DNA from: SHLQ01 sp964494395
Lineage (GTDB): Bacteria > Actinomycetota > Acidimicrobiia > Acidimicrobiales > SHLQ01
DNA: 10,489 bases
Reading direction: 5' to 3'
NCBI GenBank assembly: GCA_964494395.1
Contig: CAZBTI010000123.1
Span: 1 to 10,489 of the forward strand
This document shows, piece by piece, positions 6,401 through 10,489 of this stretch (positions within the stretch are counted from its first letter, which is position 1; each line of letters begins with the position of its first letter). The notes under the pieces were generated by a model. That model was given only the letters and a program-made list of their open reading frames with translations, did no database searches and was not told the DNA's origin. A program made the translations under genes and the position numbers.

Positions 6401-7659
6401 TGCGTCTCCGCCAGACCTGCCCGAGCGGCCGCTGCATCGATGTGTAACTGCTTCATCTCGGCGGCGATCGGGCTGTACCGCATCGATCCGTTGTCGATCC
6501 AGTCGCTCGCGAATTCAGCACCCCGACCGAACTTCGAACGCTCGAGGGGGAGCTTGATGGCATCGTGCGGCTCGCGAATGACAGCGATTGGATCTTTGCC
6601 TTCGGCAACAGCCTCCATGGCATCTCTGAACATCCGACGACAAGCAATGACACCCACATCGCTCTTGGTGATCTTCTCCTTGGTACGGTCCGCAACCTCA
6701 CCCTGGGTCACCCACGCCATCACGTCTTGACCTTCGATGTAGTCAACAATGAACGTACCGTCGTCTCGAATCCACTCGTACTCGTAGTCGACCGTGTGCA
6801 CCTCTTCGGGCAACTCGGCACCGTCAGGCGCGTGCACCGTATAGAAGATCACGTTGGTGTGCGTAGTATCGACCGGCACTCGTATCTGCATCTGGTAGAC
6901 ACCGTTGCCGCCAACCCACATCTTGTACGGAAACACCAACGGATGACCGATCTTCCAGTCATCGGAGTTCTCGTCCTGACCGACGAGGAGACGGCGCTTG
7001 ATGATCCCGTGCTCGAACGTATCGAACGCGACCTTCTCGTGCTTGTTGCCTCCGAACGACCCGGGCATTTCCATGCCGGTCTGTTCAGCAATGAACTCGA
7101 AGTAGTTCCCGTGGAGGGCTTCGACGTGATACGGGTCCACGGCGTTCTCCATGATCTGCAGCCAGTTGCACGGCAACACGGCATGGCCCATATCGCGGTG
7201 TCCGTGCATCGTGTACGCCTCATAGCGCGGAAGCTCCGGCGCAGGTCCATCGCCGATGTATGCCCACACCATCCCGCCAAGCTCTTGGGCCTCACCCGAG
7301 CGGACTCCACAGTCAGCACGAAACTTCGGTGAGGAGTCTGGCTCGGCGAGGATCTCGAGACAATCGCCGTTCGTCCCGAACTTCCAGCCGTGGTAACCGC
7401 ATCGAAGCCCCTCGTCGTCAACGATTCCGTAGACGAGCGAGGCCCCACGATGTGGACACTTCTCGTCGACGATTCCGTAGTCGCCGTCGCGGGTTTTAAA
7501 GACTGCGAAGTCTTCGCCAAGCAGTCGAGCGCGCTTCACCGGGAACTCATCGAGTTCCCGGGTAAAGGCGACCGGGTACCAATAGTGACGGAGCACTGCG
7601 CCCATGGGTGTGCCGGGGCCAACCTCGGTCAGTGCGTCGTTCTCTTCCTGGGTAAGCAT
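6397..7659 (-). CDS. Rieske non-haem iron oxygenase, phthalate 4,5-dioxygenase large-subunit type
   Basis: This 420-residue oxygenase component has an N-terminal Rieske [2Fe-2S] domain with CPHRG (Cys68, His70) and CGYHGWKF (Cys87, His90). The catalytic domain has NWLQIMENAVDPYHVEALHG: Asp175 is the likely bridge to the neighbouring subunit's Rieske centre, His178 and His183 are iron ligands, and an acidic residue near QD (Asp312) is the probable third ligand. The opening LTQEENDALTEVGPGTPMG is typical of the phthalate 4,5-dioxygenase/aromatic demethylase group, which works with a separate reductase; no reductase or ferredoxin is in the window. The start at 7659 is set by AGGAG upstream; an earlier in-frame ATG lies in the neighbouring gene. 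It sits between the aryl-phosphate synthase-like pair and the meta-cleavage lower pathway, so it probably makes a catechol-type intermediate. The substrate cannot be read from sequence. Confidence 0.92.
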   Translation of the reverse strand: MLTQEENDALTEVGPGTPMGAVLRHYWYPVAFTRELDEFPVKRARLLGEDFAVFKTRDGDYGIVDEKCPHRGASLVYGIVDDEGLRCGYHGWKFGTNGDCLEILAEPDSSPKFRADCGVRSGEAQELGGMVWAYIGDGPAPELPRYEAYTMHGHRDMGHAVLPCNWLQIMENAVDPYHVEALHGNYFEFIAEQTGMEMPGSFGGNKHEKVAFDTFEHGIIKRRLLVGQDENSDDWKIGHPLVFPYKMWVGGNGVYQMQIRVPVDTTHTNVIFYTVHAPDGAELPEEVHTVDYEYEWIRDDGTFIVDYIEGQDVMAWVTQGEVADRTKEKITKSDVGVIACRRMFRDAMEAVAEGKDPIAVIREPHDAIKLPLERSKFGRGAEFASDWIDNGSMRYSPIAAEMKQLHIDAAAARAGLAETQ

Positions 7660-7664
7660 CGAAA

Positions 7665-7669
7665 CTCCT
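7665..7669 (-). promoter_or_regulatory. Ribosome binding site AGGAG for the Rieske oxygenase gene
   Basis: AGGAG on the minus strand lies 5 nt before the ATG at 7657-7659, in the 28-nt gap after the upstream stop. It decides the start in favour of MLTQEEN over an in-frame ATG 60 nt further up. Confidence 0.8.
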
Positions 7670-7687
7670 AAATGGTTAGAGGCGTGG

Positions 7688-9478
7688 TTAAAGGATCGTG
7701 ACTTTGCCCGAGGACCCATCGACTCGGATGCGGTCGCCGGTGCTGATCTTGTCGGTACCGAAGCCGGTACCGGTCACCGCTGGCACGCCGTACTCGCGGC
7801 ACACGATCGCTGCGTGGCTCATCATGCCGCCGATGTCGGTGACACAGGCCTGGATTTTCGGGAACACCGGAGCCCAACTCGGCGCAGTAATCGGCGCCAC
7901 CAAGATCTCGCCCTGCTGAAGGTCGTTAACTTCGTCAGGGTTGTGAATGATGCGAGCGATACCTTCGACGGTTCCAGGCGAGGCTGCCATGCCGGTCAGT
8001 TCGTTTTCGGCCCCGTCGTCGGAGCCGAGCCAGTTATTTACCGACTCTGACGTGATGCCCCACAACATGATGGTGAACGGTTCGGTAATGACCTCGGGCG
8101 GCGCGCCGAGTGCCTTGGGTGCCTTCCAAGCGTCGAGCTTTGCGTGGATGGCTCGGCGACGTTCAATAATCGGCCCCCAGTGTGCTGCCGAAGCGGTCGG
8201 CGCGTTAACCGCCCAGTTGGCGTAGTAGTCCCAGAGCACCTGGCCGACTTCGTCGCGACGAATGAACATGAGGTCGTCTGCGTTCGCAAGAAGGCCGTCT
8301 TTCGCGAGGGTCGCGCCGAGTTCCTTGAGCTTGCGCCACACCACCGACATCGTCCAGTGCTCGATGTAGAAGTTGTGGTTCTCCACATAGGGGAAGACCA
8401 CTCGTGCCAAGCCAAGTTTTCCGTCAAACGCCTCACGGTCTTCATCGGATCCGAGCAGGTCGCGATACTCCGACACGACGCGGTCTCGTTCTTCACGAAT
8501 TGCCTCGATTGGGCGGCTGATGTCTTCGCCAGCCTCAATACGGGCGATGTAGTCCTTGATGAACGTGTACGGGATGTCGGGGTTCTCGACCCAGATCTTG
8601 TCGAAGTGATAGAAGCCGTTACCCGAGGTGAAGTTGAACCACGGGTCTTTGGCTTCGTCCCAAGCCGCCTGCCACTCGGCGCCGGCGTCGCCGTCGAGCG
8701 ACACGTTGTTCGGGTCGTCGAAGCTGCGGGCGATGCCGAGATCGACGGCCTTTTGCGCAAGTCCTTTGAGCTCTTCGTTGGGACGGAAGAGGTCGACTTC
8801 GACGCCAGCCACCATCTTTGCAATGCCAAGGTCGGGGATGGACGGGAAGGCCTCCTTGCAGAATCCAAAGAAGTCGAGGTACGCCGCGTAGCCAAGGTTC
8901 AAGAACTCGAAGTGGTACTGCCATGCCTCGATGATCAGCTTGGAAAAGCGGTTGTACTCATCCATGAGCTTGGTGCCCGAACCAAGCGCCGACCCGCTGG
9001 TGATGACTTCGAGGTCTTCCATCTCCGGAAGCGGGTTGAAGTCGATCGATTCGACGGCGCTAATCGTCGTCTTGACCTTCTCGAGCCAACTCACATAGAG
9101 GCTGTCCCAGTTCGCGAAGTAGTGGCCCGCGCGTTCCATGAACTGCGGAACGCGTGCTTCGATCTGTGATGGGTCGACGCCGACCGGCGACAGGAACGGG
9201 TAGCCGTAGAGGATCCGGAAGTCGACACCATCGGCTGGGGGAATTCGATAGTGGCGGGTGTTCATCTGGCTCAGCGCAGAGAGTGCGACCTCCATGAAAG
9301 TGGCATCCCACGGGGTGAGTGCCTTGCCCCAATGCATGGAGTCCCAGAACCAGAACCGGTTGTCTTCGTAATCCTTGCGGTACTCGCTGAATGAGGACGA
9401 GTACGGATACAACTCTTCCCATCCCTCAACGCCCTCTGGGCCTTCTATTTCGAATGGACTTGGAAAGCTATTGCTCAT
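7688..9478 (-). CDS. PEP-utilizing mobile-domain subunit, phenylphosphate synthase PpsA/CreH-like
   Basis: This 596-residue protein has a C-terminal PEP-utilizing mobile (phosphohistidine) domain at about residues 493-596. It contains ASPGTVEGIARII, VAPITAPSWAPVF and the swivelling His555 in GGMMSHAAIVCREYGVPAV. The N-terminal 490 residues have no ATP-binding domain and no recognisable PEP-binding barrel; they open with EGWEELYPY and contain FWFWDSMHWGKALTPWD. Size (about 67 kDa) and layout match the 70-kDa subunit of phenylphosphate synthase and CreH of 4-cresol phosphorylation. In those systems ATP phosphorylates the His, which passes phosphate to a phenolic hydroxyl. The nucleotide-binding partner is encoded 75 nt upstream. 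Transfer to an aryl hydroxyl here is inferred from family and context; phosphorylation of another alcohol or an antibiotic is possible. The start at 9478 follows an AGGGGG site. Confidence 0.85.
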   Translation of the reverse strand: MSNSFPSPFEIEGPEGVEGWEELYPYSSSFSEYRKDYEDNRFWFWDSMHWGKALTPWDATFMEVALSALSQMNTRHYRIPPADGVDFRILYGYPFLSPVGVDPSQIEARVPQFMERAGHYFANWDSLYVSWLEKVKTTISAVESIDFNPLPEMEDLEVITSGSALGSGTKLMDEYNRFSKLIIEAWQYHFEFLNLGYAAYLDFFGFCKEAFPSIPDLGIAKMVAGVEVDLFRPNEELKGLAQKAVDLGIARSFDDPNNVSLDGDAGAEWQAAWDEAKDPWFNFTSGNGFYHFDKIWVENPDIPYTFIKDYIARIEAGEDISRPIEAIREERDRVVSEYRDLLGSDEDREAFDGKLGLARVVFPYVENHNFYIEHWTMSVVWRKLKELGATLAKDGLLANADDLMFIRRDEVGQVLWDYYANWAVNAPTASAAHWGPIIERRRAIHAKLDAWKAPKALGAPPEVITEPFTIMLWGITSESVNNWLGSDDGAENELTGMAASPGTVEGIARIIHNPDEVNDLQQGEILVAPITAPSWAPVFPKIQACVTDIGGMMSHAAIVCREYGVPAVTGTGFGTDKISTGDRIRVDGSSGKVTIL

Positions 9479-9486
9479 TTCAATTT

Positions 9487-9492
9487 CCCCCT
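9487..9492 (-). promoter_or_regulatory. Ribosome binding site AGGGGG in the 75-nt gap between the two synthase-like genes
   Basis: AGGGGG on the minus strand lies 8 nt before the ATG at 9476-9478 and supports that start. The rest of the gap (9479-9553) shows no convincing promoter pair or terminator hairpin, so the two genes are probably co-transcribed. Confidence 0.7.
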
Positions 9493-9553
9493 GGTTTGGC
9501 TCTCGCCCTTGACTATTGGTTTCGATACTTCTCTCGTTGTATTTCGACTCGCT

Positions 9554-10489
9554 CTATTCGACCTTCTCGTGAAGCGGTGAGACGAGTGTCGACACGATGG
9601 AACTCATTGCGTCGTACCCACCGCTGCTCACCGACTTCTTCGGCTTCTGGGACCACACGGTCTCTGGTCGGCTCTGCAACATGACGACGTTCTCTCCGGC
9701 CGGAAGATGTTTGTCGAGGGCCCACTCGACGTCTTGCGGGCAGCCGTAGTGTTTCTCGGCGCGGCGGGCTAGTACCGCAATAGCGGTGAGGTCATCATCG
9801 GTCACCGACGGCATCGTTCGACGATCGCCGGTGATTTCGATCTTGTCGACCACGCCGTCATCGGTAAGCGAGTACTCGACCCCCTTGTCGCTGATCTCTC
9901 GCTTGATCACCTCGCGCAGCACTTTGTCGACGAGGAAGTTGTCGGGCGTTACCTCGCCGGACACGACCGCTTCGCCAAGGCCCCATGACGCATCGATGGC
10001 CACTTGGGATCGATCACCATTGGTTGGGTTGAGCGTGAACGCAACGCCGGAAGAAATCGGATCGACCATCTTTTGTACGCCAACGGACATCGCGATCGCT
10101 TCGTGCATGTACCCCATCGCATGGCGATACGCGATCGCTCGATCGGTGAAGATCGACGACCAGCACTGACGCACGTGTTCGATCACGCTGTCCGCTCCCT
10201 GGATCCACAAGTACGTATCTTGCTGGCCAGCGAACGAAGCATCGGGAAGGTCTTCGGCGGTGGCCGACGATCGAACCGCTACAGGCAGATCGTCGACGCC
10301 GCAGTGATCGCACAGTGCCCGGTAGGCCTCGGTGACGTCAGCCACGACATCGTCGGGAACCGCCACGGCTTCGATCTTTGCTCGAATCTGATTAGAGATC
10401 TCGCGGTTGGCAGCGAAGTCGTCGTGGTCGATGTTGCGCAGAAGTTCGTTGATCTCCGACACGAGTTCGGCGTTCTGCCACAGTTGCTC
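9554..10489 (-). CDS. PEP synthase-type nucleotide-binding subunit, phenylphosphate synthase PpsB/CreI-like (partial)
   Basis: The frame is open to the window edge, so the N-terminus is missing; 311 C-terminal residues are visible. They hold the PEP/pyruvate-dikinase nucleotide-binding (ATP-grasp-like) domain: VAVRSSATAEDLPDASFAGQ (visible residues about 70-89), SGVAFTLNPTNGDRS, SWGLGEAVVSGEVTPDNF, DVEWALD and QSRPETVWS (about 272-280), where this domain normally ends. About 34 further residues lead to the stop; no phosphohistidine domain or barrel follows. A free-standing nucleotide-binding subunit of this kind, next to a separate mobile-domain subunit, is the arrangement of phenylphosphate synthase subunit 2 (about 40 kDa) and CreI. 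Its role would be to use ATP to phosphorylate the His of its partner. An in-frame GTG at 10460-10462 is unlikely to be the start, because the family extends further N-terminally. It is the most upstream gene visible in the operon. Confidence 0.85.
   Translation of the reverse strand, partial: EQLWQNAELVSEINELLRNIDHDDFAANREISNQIRAKIEAVAVPDDVVADVTEAYRALCDHCGVDDLPVAVRSSATAEDLPDASFAGQQDTYLWIQGADSVIEHVRQCWSSIFTDRAIAYRHAMGYMHEAIAMSVGVQKMVDPISSGVAFTLNPTNGDRSQVAIDASWGLGEAVVSGEVTPDNFLVDKVLREVIKREISDKGVEYSLTDDGVVDKIEITGDRRTMPSVTDDDLTAIAVLARRAEKHYGCPQDVEWALDKHLPAGENVVMLQSRPETVWSQKPKKSVSSGGYDAMSSIVSTLVSPLHEKVE

Noticed and set aside
8144..9169. 341-codon plus-strand open frame
   Set aside because: It is antisense to the mobile-His subunit gene, has no recognisable motif, and is a by-product of GC-rich codon use. 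The same holds for long plus-strand frames at 1058-1792, 3669-4433 and 6565-7332.
7688..10489. Rifampin phosphotransferase or ordinary PEP synthase
   Set aside because: Those are single chains with ATP-binding, acceptor or barrel, and His domains fused. Here the functions are split over two genes of PpsB/PpsA size in an aromatic-degradation operon. Not excluded, but less likely.
1..10489. CRISPR arrays, transposases, rRNA or riboswitches
   Set aside because: I saw no regularly spaced repeats, insertion-sequence genes or structured leaders; the only mobile-element trace is the integrase/tRNA remnant.

Overview
The window is about 10.5 kb of fairly GC-rich DNA. It is dominated by one long operon on the minus strand that breaks down an aromatic compound aerobically. 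The GC level, the purine-rich Shine-Dalgarno sites, a tRNA 3' end with no encoded CCA and the style of the integrase all fit an actinobacterium (Actinomycetota, possibly an acidimicrobiian). This placement is an inference, because no taxonomic marker gene is present.

Left edge (1-625, plus strand): the 3' half of a tRNA-Leu gene (anticodon TAA) starts in the anticodon loop and runs to the discriminator base. It is followed directly by a tyrosine-recombinase (integrase) fragment that lacks both its N-terminus and its C-terminal active-site half. This looks like the scar of an integrative element next to the end of the catabolic operon. An assembly chimera is the main alternative.

Catabolic operon (626-10489, minus strand, read from high to low coordinates): (1) a PEP-synthase-type nucleotide-binding subunit, cut by the window edge; (2) a 596-residue partner with the mobile phosphohistidine domain; together these have the two-subunit layout of phenylphosphate synthase (PpsB/PpsA) and CreI/CreH aryl-phosphate synthases; (3) a Rieske non-haem iron oxygenase of the phthalate 4,5-dioxygenase large-subunit type; (4) 4-oxalocrotonate decarboxylase; (5) 4-oxalocrotonate tautomerase; (6) 2-oxopent-4-enoate hydratase; (7) acylating acetaldehyde dehydrogenase; (8) 4-hydroxy-2-oxovalerate aldolase; (9) 2-hydroxymuconic-semialdehyde dehydrogenase; (10) an AhpD/carboxymuconolactone-decarboxylase-like protein. 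Genes from the Rieske oxygenase onward are packed with ATGA overlaps, gaps of 9 nt or less, or short overlaps, so co-translation is likely.

How it fits together: genes 4-9 form the complete dehydrogenase (oxalocrotonate) branch of the catechol meta-cleavage lower pathway, taking 2-hydroxymuconic semialdehyde to pyruvate and acetyl-CoA. The upper part is unusual: an ATP-dependent aryl-phosphate synthase-like pair sits directly before a Rieske oxygenase. A testable idea is that a phenolic substrate is first phosphorylated, then oxygenated by the Rieske enzyme, possibly at the carbon bearing phosphate so that phosphate leaves and a catechol forms. The ring-cleaving extradiol dioxygenase and the Rieske electron-transfer partners are not in the window.
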